Assembly (NCBI GenBank): GCA_019239915.1
Contig: JAFAZF010000001.1
Span: 30,649 to 94,648 of the forward strand
Reading direction: 5' to 3'
DNA length: 64,000 bases
DNA from: Sphingomonadaceae bacterium
Lineage (GTDB): Bacteria; Pseudomonadota; Alphaproteobacteria; Sphingomonadales; Sphingomonadaceae
The stretch's first letter is position 1; every line of letters begins with the position of its first letter. Positions 25,665-35,920 of this stretch are shown here, one piece after another. The position numbers were made by a program, and so were the translations under genes. The notes beneath the pieces were generated by a model, which saw only the letters and a list, made by a program, of their open reading frames with translations, did not search any database and was not told where the DNA came from.

Positions 25665-25927
25665 GGATCAGTTTCGACTTCGAGGCTTGGGAGGATTATC
25701 TGCAATGGCAGCAGGACGATCCCAAAATCCTTGAACGAATAAATCTCCTCATCAAGGAATGTTCGCGCGATCCGCTTCGTGGAATCGGAAAGCCCGAGCC
25801 GCTCGGCCAGAACCTTAGCGGATGGTGGTCACGCCGGATCGATCGCGAGCACAGGCTGATTTATCGGACGATCGGCAAGGTTGACGCGCAGACGCTGGAG
25901 ATCATCCAGTGTCGCTTTCACTATTGA
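25661..25927 (+). CDS. yoeB: YoeB-family mRNA interferase toxin
   Basis: An 88-residue RelE-superfamily toxin that cleaves mRNA in the ribosomal A site. Active-site residues match E. coli YoeB: E46 in GKPEPLGQ, R65 in REHRLIY, and the terminal H87-Y88 in QCRFHY. It starts at GTG 25661, overlapping yefM by 4 bp, which keeps toxin output below antitoxin. All residues are intact, so the pair is expected to be active, unlike the parDE module at 40.3-40.8 kb. Confidence 0.96.
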   Translation: MRISFDFEAWEDYLQWQQDDPKILERINLLIKECSRDPLRGIGKPEPLGQNLSGWWSRRIDREHRLIYRTIGKVDAQTLEIIQCRFHY

Positions 25928-25929
25928 TC

Positions 25930-25953
25930 GGCCCCGCAGTCGCCTGCGGGGCC
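25930..25953. terminator. Hairpin between yoeB and etfA
   Basis: GGCCCCGCA-GTCGCC-TGCGGGGCC is a perfect 9-bp stem directly after the yoeB stop and just before the convergent etfA stop. It has no T-run, so it may act as a weak bidirectional terminator. Confidence 0.5.
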
Positions 25954-25961
25954 ACACGATA

Positions 25962-26891
25962 TCAAAGCTTCGAGGTCAGCTCCGGCACGAGCTTGAAGAG
26001 ATCGCCGACGAGGCCGATGTCGGCGATCTGGAAGATCGGCGCGTCTTCGTCCTTGTTGATGGCGATGATCGTCTTCGAATCCTTCATGCCGGCGAGGTGC
26101 TGGATCGCGCCCGAGATGCCGACGGCGATATAGACTTCCGGCGCGACGATCTTGCCGGTCTGGCCGACCTGATAATCGTTGGGCACATAGCCCGCATCGA
26201 CCGCGGCGCGGCTCGCACCCACCGCCGCCTTCAGCTTGTCGGCGAGCGGCTCGATGATCGTGTGGAAGTTCTCGCTGTTCTGCAGCGCGCGGCCGCCGGA
26301 GACGATCACCTTCGCCGAGGTGAGTTCCGGGCGCTCCGACTTGGAGACCTCGGCGCCGACGAAGCTCGAAAGCCCGCTGTCGCCCTTGCCCGCGACGGTC
26401 TCGACCGAGGCCGAGCCACCTTCCTTGGCCGCCTTCTCGAAAGCGGTGCCGCGCACCGTGATGACCTTCTTGGCGTCCGTCGACTGGACGGTCGCGATCG
26501 CGTTGCCGGCGTAGATCGGGCGCGTGAAGGTATCGGCGCTCTCGACCGAGAGAATGTCCGAGATCTGCATCACGTCGAGCAGCGCGGCGACGCGCGGCGC
26601 GATGTTCTTGCCGTTGGCGGTCGCCGGCGCGACGAACGCGTCATGGTCCGCCATCAGCGCGACGACGAGCGGCGCGACGTTCTCGGGCAGCGCATTGGCA
26701 TAGGCGGCATCGTCGGCGACGAGCACCTTGGCAACGCCGGCGATCTTCGACGCGGCTTCCGCGGCGGCGGCGGCACCCTGGCCGGCGACGAGCGCGTGGA
26801 CCTCGCCCAGCTTCCCGGCGGCGGTGACGGCGGCGAGCGTCGCGTCCTTCACGGACGCGTTGTCATGCTCGACGAGAACGAGCACGCTCAT
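25962..26891 (-). CDS. etfA: Electron transfer flavoprotein alpha subunit
   Basis: A 309-residue FAD-binding subunit passing electrons from acyl-CoA and other dehydrogenases to ETF-ubiquinone oxidoreductase. The C-terminal FAD domain shows [41 protein letters not shown] and [19 protein letters not shown], all standard. It overlaps etfB by 4 bp and is transcribed after it. Confidence 0.97.
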   Translation of the reverse strand: MSVLVLVEHDNASVKDATLAAVTAAGKLGEVHALVAGQGAAAAAEAASKIAGVAKVLVADDAAYANALPENVAPLVVALMADHDAFVAPATANGKNIAPRVAALLDVMQISDILSVESADTFTRPIYAGNAIATVQSTDAKKVITVRGTAFEKAAKEGGSASVETVAGKGDSGLSSFVGAEVSKSERPELTSAKVIVSGGRALQNSENFHTIIEPLADKLKAAVGASRAAVDAGYVPNDYQVGQTGKIVAPEVYIAVGISGAIQHLAGMKDSKTIIAINKDEDAPIFQIADIGLVGDLFKLVPELTSKL

Positions 26892-27637
26892 GCGGCAACT
26901 CCCATGTTCTTGAGTTTCTCGACCAGGGCATCGACGTCGGGCACCTTGATGCCGGCGCTGCGCTTCGCCGGCTCGACGACCTTGAGCGTCTTGAGCCGGG
27001 CGGCGATATCAACGCCGTAATCGGCAGGCGTCTTCTGCGCGAGCGGCTTCGACTTCGCCTTCATGATGTTGGGCAGCGAAGCATAGCGCGGCTCGTTGAG
27101 GCGCAGATCGGTGGTGATGATCGCCGGTGCCTTGAGCGTGACGGTCTCGAGGCCGGCATCGACCTCGCGCGTGACCTTCACAGTGTCGCCCTCGATCTCG
27201 ACCTTGGAGGCGAAGGTGCCCTGCGGACGCTCGGTCAGCGCGGCAAGCATCTGTCCGGTCTGGTTCGAATCGTCGTCGATCGCCTGCTTGCCGAGGATGA
27301 CCAGCCCGGGCTGCTCCTCGTCGACGATCGCCTTCAGGATCTTGGCGACGCCGAGCGGCTCGACATCGGTCTCGCTGACGACGAGGATCGCGCGATCCGC
27401 GCCCATCGCGAGCGCAGTCCGCAGCGTCTCCTGCGCCTTGGCCGGGCCGACGGAGACCGCGATGATCTCGGTCGCCGTGCCCTTTTCCTTGAGGCGGATG
27501 GCTTCCTCGACGGCGATCTCGTCGAACGGGTTCATGCTCATCTTGACGTTGGCGAGATCGACGCCGGTGCCGTCCGCCTTGACGCGCGGCTTGACGTTAT
27601 AGTCGATCACCCGCTTCACGGGCACGAGGACCTTCAT
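26888..27637 (-). CDS. etfB: Electron transfer flavoprotein beta subunit
   Basis: A 249-residue AMP-binding subunit. The N-terminus [20 protein letters not shown] and [18 protein letters not shown] are typical. The middle has the ETF beta signature region ([20 protein letters not shown], then [20 protein letters not shown]). It heads the etfBA operon, whose upstream region holds a dispersed repeat. Confidence 0.97.
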   Translation of the reverse strand: MKVLVPVKRVIDYNVKPRVKADGTGVDLANVKMSMNPFDEIAVEEAIRLKEKGTATEIIAVSVGPAKAQETLRTALAMGADRAILVVSETDVEPLGVAKILKAIVDEEQPGLVILGKQAIDDDSNQTGQMLAALTERPQGTFASKVEIEGDTVKVTREVDAGLETVTLKAPAIITTDLRLNEPRYASLPNIMKAKSKPLAQKTPADYGVDIAARLKTLKVVEPAKRSAGIKVPDVDALVEKLKNMGVAA

Positions 27638-27660
27638 GTTCGCTTCCTTCTGCTCTCCTC

Positions 27661-27745
27661 GTCATCCCAGTGAAAGCTGGGATCTCGCGCGGCAAGCGGG
27701 CGCTTGCGATCGATCGAGACCCCAGCGTTCGCTGGGGTGACGGAA
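27661..27745. repeat. Dispersed repeat between sucC and etfB
   Basis: GTCATCCCAGTGAAAGCTGG and CCCAGCGTTCGCTGGGGTGA bracket TCTCGCGCGGCAAGC, a core also found in the 20761-20938 element. Confidence 0.75.
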
Positions 27746-27751
27746 TGGGAT

Positions 27752-28951
<1,200 letters not shown>

Positions 28952-29054
28952 CGTGGGGGAGACCTCCGTCGGCCGTGGCCGTTATCGGCAATCCGCGGCG
29001 GCATCAACCCCGGCGATTGTGCACTGCGGGACGGTTGCGATCGCGACGGCCGCA

Positions 29055-29177
29055 GGAACCCGTTCGCACTGAGCAAACTCGAAGTGCGGCCACAGGGCAT
29101 GCGCTTCGCCTGCGCTCAGCTTGAACGGAGCGCCTCTGTCTGGGGCGTCCTTCGACTTCGCTCAGGACGAACGGCTC
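29055..29177. repeat. ACCCGTTCG...CGAACGG dispersed repeat
   Basis: AACCCGTTCGCACTGAGCAA and TTCGACTTCGCTCAGGACGA are the facing arms. The same family occurs at 35823-35902, 48243-48337 and 48719-48907. It occupies the sucC promoter side. Confidence 0.75.
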
Positions 29178-29193
29178 GTAAATCCCGGGCTCA

Positions 29194-29511
29194 TTACCCC
29201 GCGATCGCGCAGCCGAGGCCGGCACGCGTGACGACCTCGACGACGCGCGGATCCTGGATCGCGCGCAGCCGATAGAGGAGATCGTCGATCGACATATGGC
29301 CGACATCCTCGTGCGGCAGGTTGGCGGCGTGCGCGAGCTCCCTCAGCTGATCGCGATCCAGCTTGCGGACCAGCTTCTCCGCCATGCAGTCCGCCATCGG
29401 CGGCTTGAGCCCGGCCTCGATAAGCTTGTCGCGCACCACGATGCGCGGATCGACCGTCGCGCAGGCGGCGAGCGACAGCATCAGGGCCAGCGTGGCAATC
29501 CGTCTCATCAT
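29194..29511 (-). CDS. Small putative lipoprotein, unknown function
   Basis: A 105-residue protein with a lipoprotein signal: MMRRIATLALMLSLAAC, the lipobox being LAAC at residue 17. The mature part is helical and charged (ADCMAEKLVRKLDRDQLREL, then SIDDLLYRLRAIQDPRVVEV) and has two more cysteines (DCMAE, LGCAIAG). I do not recognise a named family. It stands between crtZ (divergent) and sucC. Membrane-anchored periplasmic helper of unknown role. Confidence 0.7.
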   Translation of the reverse strand: MMRRIATLALMLSLAACATVDPRIVVRDKLIEAGLKPPMADCMAEKLVRKLDRDQLRELAHAANLPHEDVGHMSIDDLLYRLRAIQDPRVVEVVTRAGLGCAIAG

Positions 29512-29576
29512 CGATCCTCAAAACCTCGGCGCCTTTCGCCTCGCTGAACGCCTGCGCTCCCTATATAGCGCGTGCA

Positions 29577-30074
29577 ATGCCCGTTCTGCCCGGAATCCTG
29601 CTGTTCCTGCTCACCATCGCTGCGATGGAGGGCGTCGCCTATGCTGCGCACCGCTGGGTGATGCACGGACCGGGCTGGTTCCTGCACGCGAGCCACCACG
29701 CGCCCCGCACCGGCGCGTTCGAGGCCAACGACCTCTATGCGATGATCTTCGCGCTGCCCTCGATCTTGCTGTTGGCGGGCGGCGTCCGCTGGAGCTGGTG
29801 GCCCGGCTGCACCTGGATCGGTGCCGGCATCGCGGCTTATGGGGCGATCTACTTCGGCTTCCACGACTGGCTGGTCCACAAGCGTCTGCAGCACCGGGTC
29901 GTGCCGCGCTCGGCCTATCTCAAGCGGATCGTGCAGGCGCACCGGCTGCATCATGCCGTCGCAACCAAGGCGGGGACGGTGAGCTTCGGCTTCCTCGTCG
30001 CGCCACGCCCGGAGGCGCTCAAGGCCGAGCTCGCGCAGCGCAAACGCAAGGGCATCCGCGCACCTGTGCGCTAG
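29577..30074 (+). CDS. crtZ: Beta-carotene 3-hydroxylase
   Basis: A 165-residue membrane di-iron hydroxylase that converts beta-carotene to zeaxanthin. The four histidine motifs are present: HRWVMHG, HASHH, FHDWLVHKR and HRLHHA. Hydrophobic segments at about 4-22, 55-75 and 80-95 fit the CrtZ topology. There is no clear ribosome-binding site, and a TATATA box lies only 9 nt upstream of the ATG, so the transcript may be nearly leaderless. It diverges from the lipoprotein gene and is oriented opposite to crtB, crtI and crtY. Confidence 0.95.
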   Translation: MPVLPGILLFLLTIAAMEGVAYAAHRWVMHGPGWFLHASHHAPRTGAFEANDLYAMIFALPSILLLAGGVRWSWWPGCTWIGAGIAAYGAIYFGFHDWLVHKRLQHRVVPRSAYLKRIVQAHRLHHAVATKAGTVSFGFLVAPRPEALKAELAQRKRKGIRAPVR

Positions 30075-30193
30075 GTCACAACGTCCTTAATTTGCGGATT
30101 TCCTTGTGCGTCCGGTCACAGTCGGCGACCGGCGATCCGCCTATCCCAGCCTTGCGACCCGAGGGAGGCAGAGCTTGCTCCGCCTCTCCACCT

Positions 30194-30227
30194 GGGCCCG
30201 GCGGGCTGGCCTCGCCGGGCCCCTTTA
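30194..30227 (+). terminator. Strong intrinsic terminator downstream of crtZ
   Basis: GGGCCCGGCG pairs perfectly with CGCCGGGCCC across a 9-nt loop and is followed by CTTTATC. It sits 120 nt after the crtZ stop. The 30075-30193 stretch between them has another hairpin (GAGGCAGAGC...GCCTC) and no ORF, so a small RNA or a long 3' UTR is possible. Confidence 0.7.
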
Positions 30228-30290
30228 TCATCGGAACCCGAACGCCGCCCACGCGTAGCTGATGCGACTGCAACAGCCGGAGAGATGGGC

Positions 30291-30494
30291 ATGAAGCTTT
30301 CGCATCTGATCGCCACGGGCGGCATCGCCATCGCAGCGCTAGCCATGCCCGCAAGCGCGCAGCGGGGAGCGCACACCGAGACGACGGTGACACCGGTGCA
30401 CGGTCCGCTCAAGATCCTGCCGCACCACAACCGCAAGATCTGCAAGACGCGCTGGGTGCATCACCGCCGCGTCAGCAAGTGCTGGTACCACTGA
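30291..30494 (+). CDS. Small secreted His/Cys-containing protein
   Basis: A 67-residue protein with a signal peptide (MKLSHLIATGGIAIAALAMP, cleavage after SAQ). The mature part of about 40 residues is basic, with LPHHNRKICKTRWVHHRRV and two cysteines. The start at 30291 has GGAG at the right distance; an ATG at 30285 is too close to it. The family is not recognised. The histidine/cysteine content could suit metal binding (inference). Confidence 0.6.
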   Translation: MKLSHLIATGGIAIAALAMPASAQRGAHTETTVTPVHGPLKILPHHNRKICKTRWVHHRRVSKCWYH

Positions 30495-30532
30495 GCGGCG
30501 GCTGACCGCACAAACCTGGCTAGCCCGTCGCC

Positions 30533-30600
30533 TCGACTTGATCCGGGTTCGCTCTTCATTAGCCGAGAAGCGGGACCCCGGGTCGAACCCGGGGTGACGA
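30533..30600. repeat. Dispersed repeat between small gene and crtB
   Basis: GGGACCCCGGGTCGAACCCG followed by GGGTGACGAG faces CTTGATCCGGGTTCG. It is a variant of the GTCAT-type two-arm repeats. Confidence 0.6.
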
Positions 30601-30604
30601 GCTG

Positions 30605-31540
30605 CTATTTTGGCCGCTCCCAAAGATCCGCTCGCGGCGGATCGCGCCAACCGCCCCGTCGCGCCGCTTGGACGAACGCGCGCGTAATCCAGCCGAGCTT
30701 CGCCCGCTTCGAGGTGGTGACGCGCGCATCCCAGGCGTACGCGCCGCGCGCGACGACCTCACGCGCTATGCCGCCGTAGATGCCCGCCGCCGCGAGCACC
30801 GCCCAGGCCGATCGGAACGGCAGCGCCGCAGCCCCTTCTCGCGCGCTTGTCTCAAACGCCTCGGCGCGCTGCCCGAGCCGCTTCGCGAGCACCGCCAGCC
30901 TCGTGCGATAAGGCAGCTTCATGTGCTCGCCGGGTGGGATATCCATTTCGGCGAGCCAGTCGAGCGGCAGATAGCAGCGGCCGACCCCATCATCCTCGCC
31001 GATGTCGCGCGCGATGTTGGCGAGCTGGAAGGCCATGCCGAGATCGCAGGCGCGGTCGAGCACCGCATGATCGTCGGGCGCGATCCCCATCACGATCGCC
31101 ATCATCACGCCGACGATGCCGGCAACATGATAGCAGTAGCGATAAAGGTCGTCCTCGCTTCTTGGCCGCCACTCGGCGGCATCGAGCGCGAAGCCCTCGA
31201 TCAGATCCTCGGCATGGCGCGCCGTGATCCCGCATTCGGCGGCGACGATGCCGAATGCGTCGAACGCCGCCTCGCCGGTCGGTTCGCCGCGCAGCGCACG
31301 ATCGGTGAGCACGCGCATCCGCGAGAGCCGCTCCTGCGCATCGGCGACGCGCGTCATGCCGTGGCCCATCTCCTGCCCGTCGGCAATGTCGTCGCAGGCA
31401 CGGCACCAGGCGTAGAGCAGCCATGCGCGCTCGCGCGTCGCCGGAGCGAACAGCCGCGACGCCGCCGCGAAACTCTTGGAGCCGCGCGCAATCGAATTTC
31501 GTGCGGCGGCGACAACCCTTTGACGATCAGCGACCGACAT
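30605..31540 (-). CDS. crtB: Phytoene synthase
   Basis: A 311-residue enzyme condensing two geranylgeranyl diphosphates to phytoene. Both aspartate-rich Mg2+ motifs are present: WCRACDDIADGQE early and NIARDIGEDDGVGRCYLP later. RGSKSFAAASRLF at the N-terminus is also typical. It follows the crtY-crtI-LOG run on the same strand after about 120 bp filled by a repeat, so it may be in the same transcript. Confidence 0.96.
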   Translation of the reverse strand: MSVADRQRVVAAARNSIARGSKSFAAASRLFAPATRERAWLLYAWCRACDDIADGQEMGHGMTRVADAQERLSRMRVLTDRALRGEPTGEAAFDAFGIVAAECGITARHAEDLIEGFALDAAEWRPRSEDDLYRYCYHVAGIVGVMMAIVMGIAPDDHAVLDRACDLGMAFQLANIARDIGEDDGVGRCYLPLDWLAEMDIPPGEHMKLPYRTRLAVLAKRLGQRAEAFETSAREGAAALPFRSAWAVLAAAGIYGGIAREVVARGAYAWDARVTTSKRAKLGWITRAFVQAARRGGWRDPPRADLWERPK

Positions 31541-31544
31541 TCTC

Positions 31545-31651
31545 GCTCATCGTTTCCGCGTAGGCAGGAATCCATATGGCTGAGTTCACGGTTTCATCGC
31601 GATGATGAAGCATATCGATCGCCGCCTGCGCGGGGATGACGACGGAAGGTC
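31545..31651. repeat. Dispersed repeat between crtB and the LOG gene
   Basis: CGCGTAGGCAGGAATCCATA and GCCTGCGCGGGGATGACGAC are arms of the GTCAT/ATGAC family, like 9316-9409 in the opposite orientation. Confidence 0.65.
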
Positions 31652-31663
31652 TGGACGGCGCGC

Positions 31664-32245
31664 CTACAGATCGCGCCGCGTCACTTTCGCGAGAGGAGGA
31701 GCGGCGGTGAAACACCGGAACTGCCCTAGCAGGCTGTCGAGACATTCCGAAACGAGCAGGTTGCGGCGGTGCTTCTCGCGCAGGAAACCCGCCGGCACGA
31801 GCCCATCGAGAAAGGCGAGCAGCGGTGCGTAGAAACCGCCGACCTCCAATATGCCCACCGGCTTGGCATGATAGCCGAGCTGCGCCCAGCTCAGCGCCTC
31901 GAACAGCTCGTCCATCGTACCGATCCCGCCCGGCAGCACGATGAAGCCGTCCGAAAGCTCGGTCATCCGCGCCTTGCGCTCGTGCATCGTGTCGACCGTC
32001 TCCAGCCGCGTGCAGCCGGGGTGCGCCACCTCGGCCGCGACCAGCGCCTCCGGGATCACGCCGATCACCTCGCCGCCCGCCGCCAGCGCGGCATCGGCGA
32101 CCTTGCCCATCAGGCCGTTGCGGCCGCCGCCATAGACGACGCCGATGCCGCGCTCGCCGAGCGTGCGGCCGACCATCGCCGCGGTCTCACCGTGGATCGG
32201 ATCGGCGCCGGGGCTCGATCCGCAATAGACTGCCAGCCTGTTCAT
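31664..32245 (-). CDS. LOG-family protein (TIGR00730)
   Basis: A 193-residue LOG-type nucleotide 5'-monophosphate phosphoribohydrolase. Family motifs are AVYCGSSPGADP, GVVYGGGRNGLMG, the catalytic-site MHERKARM and LPGGIGTMDELFE (PGGxGTxxE). LOG enzymes release cytokinin-type free bases or hydrolyse AMP. The start overlaps the crtI stop by 4 bp, so it is translationally coupled into the carotenoid operon. The metabolic link is not obvious. Confidence 0.93.
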   Translation of the reverse strand: MNRLAVYCGSSPGADPIHGETAAMVGRTLGERGIGVVYGGGRNGLMGKVADAALAAGGEVIGVIPEALVAAEVAHPGCTRLETVDTMHERKARMTELSDGFIVLPGGIGTMDELFEALSWAQLGYHAKPVGILEVGGFYAPLLAFLDGLVPAGFLREKHRRNLLVSECLDSLLGQFRCFTAAPPLAKVTRRDL

Positions 32246-33738
32246 GGCCCTCTCAGATCGTCGAGCATCAGCCCTGCCGTCGCCTTGGCCGATCCGACGA
32301 CGCCGGGGATGCCCGCGCCGGGATGCGTGCCCGCGCCGGTGAAATAGAGATTGGGTATGACATCATCGCGATTGTGGACACGAAACCAGGCCGATTGCGT
32401 GAGCAGCGGCTCGAGACTGAAGGCGGAGCCTAGATGCGCATTCAGATCGCGCGCGAAATCGGGCGGCGCATAATAGAAACTCGTCACCAGCCGCTCGCGC
32501 AGGCCAGGAAGCAACCGCGCGTCGAGCGCCTCCATGATCCGCCGCGCATAGATCGGGCCGACCTCGTCCCAATCGATCGGCAGCTTGCCGAGATGCGGCA
32601 CCGGCGCCAGCGCGTAGAAGGTCGAATGCCCTTCCGGCGCGAGGCTCGGATCGGTGACGGTCGGGTGGTGGATGTAGAGCGAGAAATCGTCGGCGAGCAC
32701 GCCGTGCTCGTAAATGTCCGTCAGGAGCTCGCGATAGCGCGGGCCGAACAGGATCGTGTGGTGCGGCACGCCCGAAAAGCTGCCGCGCACGCCGAAGTGG
32801 ACCACGAACAACGACGGCGAGAAGCGCTTCCGTTCGAGCGATCGCGCCACCCGCCCCGCACGCGCATTCCCGTCGAGCAGATCGCGATAGCTGTGCACGA
32901 CGTCCGCGTTGCTCGCCACCGCATCGAAGCTGTCGTGCCAGCCGCTCCGCGTGGTGACGCCGGTGGCGCGATCGCCGAGCGTATCGATATGCGCGACCGC
33001 ATCGCCCAACCTGAGCGTGCCGCCGAGCCGCTCGAACTGCGTCACCATCGCGCGGATGAGCGCATGCGTGCCGCCCTTGGCGAACCAGACGCCGCCGCTC
33101 TTCTCGAGCTTGTGGATCAGTGCATAGATCGCGCTCGTCGTGAACGGGTTGCCGCCGACGAGCAGCGTGTGGAAGCTCAAGGCCTCGCGCAGATGCTCGT
33201 TCTGGATGTGCGAGGCGACGACGCCGTAGACGGAGCGCCATGCCTGATAGCGCGCGAGCGCCGGCGCGGCCTTCACCATCGCACCGAAATCGAGGAATGG
33301 CACCGCGCCCAGCCGCTCATAGCCTTCGCGATAGACGCCTTCGGAATAGCGCAGGAACGCCTTGTAGCCCTCGACATCCTGCGGGTTGAGCGCTCCGATC
33401 TGGCGGGCCAGCGCCGCCTCGTCGTTCGAATAGTCGAAGCTCGTGCCGTCGGGCCACATCAGCCGGTAGAAGGGATCGACCGGCAGCAGCGTGACGTCGT
33501 CCGCCATGTCGCGGCCGGAGAGCTTCCACAGCTCGCGCAGGCAATCGGGATCGGTGATGACGGTGGGGCCGGCATCGAAGGTGAAGGTGCCGGCGTCGGT
33601 GGCGCGCTCCCAGGCATAGGCGCGGCCGCCGGGCTTGTCGCGCGCCTCGATCAGCGTCGTCGCGACGCCCGCCGACTGCAGCCGGATCGCGAGCGCAAGG
33701 CCGCCGAAGCCGGCGCCGATGACGGCTGCTTTGGTCAT
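32242..33738 (-). CDS. crtI: Phytoene desaturase (lycopene-forming type)
   Basis: A 498-residue FAD-dependent desaturase. The dinucleotide fold is VIGAGFGGLALAIRLQSAG with IEARDKPGGRAYAW, and the C-terminal signature is YFTGAGTHPGAGIPGVVGSA. Length and motifs fit bacterial CrtI, which takes phytoene to lycopene. It lies 10 bp after crtY and overlaps the LOG gene by 4 bp. Confidence 0.97.
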   Translation of the reverse strand: MTKAAVIGAGFGGLALAIRLQSAGVATTLIEARDKPGGRAYAWERATDAGTFTFDAGPTVITDPDCLRELWKLSGRDMADDVTLLPVDPFYRLMWPDGTSFDYSNDEAALARQIGALNPQDVEGYKAFLRYSEGVYREGYERLGAVPFLDFGAMVKAAPALARYQAWRSVYGVVASHIQNEHLREALSFHTLLVGGNPFTTSAIYALIHKLEKSGGVWFAKGGTHALIRAMVTQFERLGGTLRLGDAVAHIDTLGDRATGVTTRSGWHDSFDAVASNADVVHSYRDLLDGNARAGRVARSLERKRFSPSLFVVHFGVRGSFSGVPHHTILFGPRYRELLTDIYEHGVLADDFSLYIHHPTVTDPSLAPEGHSTFYALAPVPHLGKLPIDWDEVGPIYARRIMEALDARLLPGLRERLVTSFYYAPPDFARDLNAHLGSAFSLEPLLTQSAWFRVHNRDDVIPNLYFTGAGTHPGAGIPGVVGSAKATAGLMLDDLRGP

Positions 33739-33748
33739 GCCGCCCCCG

Positions 33749-34897
33749 TCACGCCGCCAACGCCTTCACCGCGCGCAGGATCGGCACCGGCGGCCGCCCG
33801 CTGAGGATCCGCGCCTTGTCGGCGAAGCGCGAGCGCGCCGCATAGAAGCGCTCGATGAGGCTCGCATCGAGGCCGTAGAAACGCTCGAACACCCGCCGGC
33901 GCTCGTGCGGCGCGGCGGCGCGGAACAGCATGCGGCCGAGCAGCCGATAATAGCCGCGCGCCGTCCACGCCCGGCGCGCATGGCTGCGAAGCGCATCGTG
34001 CAGCGCGGCTCCCCGCCAATCCCCCAGCGTCGCGACGAGGGACGCGGTGCGCACCGCGTCCGGCAGCGAATAACCGGTCATGGGTTGGAACAGGCCGGCG
34101 CGCACCCCCGCTTTCGCGACCCCGTCGCCGCCCCACAGCTTCGCGAAATCGCCGCCGAGGACGACCGGCAGCGCCGCCGCCTCCTCGCGCAGGAAAGCCG
34201 CGATCCGCCAGCCGCGCCCCGCCGCATAGGCTTCGATCCGCGCGCGCAGCGCATCGCGATCGATGGCGGGCGTGTCGCTGTAATAGGTGTCCTCGATGAA
34301 GATGCAGTCCTCGGCGAATGGGAGCAGATAAATGAAACGATAGCCGTCGATCTGCTCGACCGACGCATCCATCACCACCGGCCGCTCGAGCCCGTGCGGC
34401 GCGGCGAGCCGATATTCGACGCCGACGAACTTCTGCCAGCCGAGCTCCAGCGCGGCGAGATCGCCGCCACCGCGCGCGTCGATCACGCCGCCGGCCGCGA
34501 TCGCGGTGCCGTCGGCGAGTGTCACCGACGTCGGCGTCAGCGCGCGGACCGCGCGGCCGGTCAGGATCGCATCGCTGGGCAGGAGGTCACGCAACACGGC
34601 ATCGAACTGCTCCGAACGCATCGATCGGTAACCGGTCGCAAGCGTTCGGCGGTAGCCTGGAAAGGCGACGTCGTAGCCGTCCCACACCGCGCTCGCGAAG
34701 CCCTCGATCAACGGCCGATCGGCAGCCGCGATATCGCTCTCGAACCAGGACCAGATGTGGTTGCCGCCGAGCTGATCGCCGGCCTCGATCAGCAGCACGC
34801 GCGCGTCGGGCCGGGCACGCCGCGCGGCAAGCGCGATCAGCCCGCCCGCCAAACCGCCGCCGACGATGGCGAGATCGCAACGCCCACCCGAAACCAT
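33749..34897 (-). CDS. crtY: Lycopene beta-cyclase
   Basis: A 382-residue FAD-type lycopene cyclase giving beta-carotene. The N-terminal motif is LAIVGGGLAGGLIALAARRA with LIEAGDQLGGNHIWSWF. GVIDARGGGDL and GLFQPMTGYSLPDAVRTA are typical of CrtY. It is the first gene of the crtY-crtI-LOG run. Relation to CrtL is excluded by the GGNHIWSW segment. Confidence 0.95.
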   Translation of the reverse strand: MVSGGRCDLAIVGGGLAGGLIALAARRARPDARVLLIEAGDQLGGNHIWSWFESDIAAADRPLIEGFASAVWDGYDVAFPGYRRTLATGYRSMRSEQFDAVLRDLLPSDAILTGRAVRALTPTSVTLADGTAIAAGGVIDARGGGDLAALELGWQKFVGVEYRLAAPHGLERPVVMDASVEQIDGYRFIYLLPFAEDCIFIEDTYYSDTPAIDRDALRARIEAYAAGRGWRIAAFLREEAAALPVVLGGDFAKLWGGDGVAKAGVRAGLFQPMTGYSLPDAVRTASLVATLGDWRGAALHDALRSHARRAWTARGYYRLLGRMLFRAAAPHERRRVFERFYGLDASLIERFYAARSRFADKARILSGRPPVPILRAVKALAA

Positions 34898-35089
34898 GCC
34901 GCCTGCCCTAGCCGCTTTTGGCGCCGGCTTGAACCTCCGCGATGATCGGCAGGTCCGGCTCGATCCCGCTCGCCCTATTTAGGCGAGACTGTCCGGATTG
35001 CCCGCTTCAGCAAAGGCAGTGGCTGCGACGCGCACGGCGTGAACCGAGGATAGAGGATCGAACCGGCTTGCTCTAGAAGCAGAGTCATT

Positions 35090-35842
35090 GTGTCGCTCGC
35101 CGCTGCCATCCTGTTCGCCGCCGTGGCGATGAGCGCGATCGTCGCGGTGCGCTATCTGCTCGTCTCGGGCGGCTTCGCGCTGGCGACGCGGGCGCGGCAT
35201 CGCGGCCTCTATGCGGGGCAGGCGGCGCAGATCCGGCGCGAGATCGGCTGGAGCCTCGCCTCCGCGGCGATCTACGGCGTGCCCGCCGGCATCCTCGCCT
35301 GGGGATGGCAGGCGCGTGGCTGGACGCGGGTCTACACCGATATCCACGCCTGGCCGCTGTGGTGGTGTCCGGTCTCGATCCTCGTCTACCTGCTCGCGCA
35401 CGACGCCTGGTTCTATTGGACGCATCGCTGGATGCACGCGCCTCCGCTGTTCCGGCGCGTCCATGCCGTCCACCACGCCAGCCGCCCGCCGACCGCCTGG
35501 GCGGCGATGAGCTTCCATCCCTGGGAGGCGCTGACCGGCGCGGTCGTCATCCCGGCGCTGGTCCTGGCGATCCCGATCCACGTCGCGGCGCTGGGCGTCG
35601 TGTTGACCGTGATGACGGTCATGGGCGTCACCAACCATATCGGCTGGGAGCTGTTTCCGCGGACGTTGGTGCGCGGGCGCGCCGGCGGCTGGCTCATCAC
35701 CGCGACCCACCACCAGCGCCACCACGCGCATTATCGCTGCAACTACGGCCTCTACTTCCGCCACTGGGACCGCCTCTGCGGCACGGATGAGGGGCTGGGC
35801 GAGTTCGCGCTCCCGAAGGAGCCCCGTTCGTCCCGAGCGTAG
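35090..35842 (+). CDS. Sterol-desaturase/fatty-acid-hydroxylase family protein
   Basis: A 250-residue membrane di-iron hydroxylase starting at GTG 35090. Histidine clusters HDAWFYWTHRWMH, HAVHHASRPP and TATHHQRHHAHY match the family, with four or so TM segments. Its place next to crtY, divergent from it, makes a carotenoid substrate plausible; CrtG-type 2,2'-hydroxylases, which turn zeaxanthin into nostoxanthin in sphingomonads, are a candidate (inference, not shown by motif). The last residues PRSSRA and the stop come from a dispersed repeat, so the native C-terminus may have been replaced. Confidence 0.85.
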   Translation: MSLAAAILFAAVAMSAIVAVRYLLVSGGFALATRARHRGLYAGQAAQIRREIGWSLASAAIYGVPAGILAWGWQARGWTRVYTDIHAWPLWWCPVSILVYLLAHDAWFYWTHRWMHAPPLFRRVHAVHHASRPPTAWAAMSFHPWEALTGAVVIPALVLAIPIHVAALGVVLTVMTVMGVTNHIGWELFPRTLVRGRAGGWLITATHHQRHHAHYRCNYGLYFRHWDRLCGTDEGLGEFALPKEPRSSRA

Positions 35843-35902
35843 TCGAGGAACGTGCGGCGAGCGCTTGGCTCGCGTGTCTCGACTTCGCTCGACACGAACG
35901 GG
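35823..35902. repeat. CCCGTTCGTCCCGAGCG dispersed repeat
   Basis: CCCGTTCGTCCCGAGCGTAG and TCGACTTCGCTCGACACGAA are the facing arms. The left arm supplies the final codons and TAG stop of the hydroxylase gene. Confidence 0.8.
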
Positions 35903-35920
35903 TCTGGCGGTGAGGCTCCC

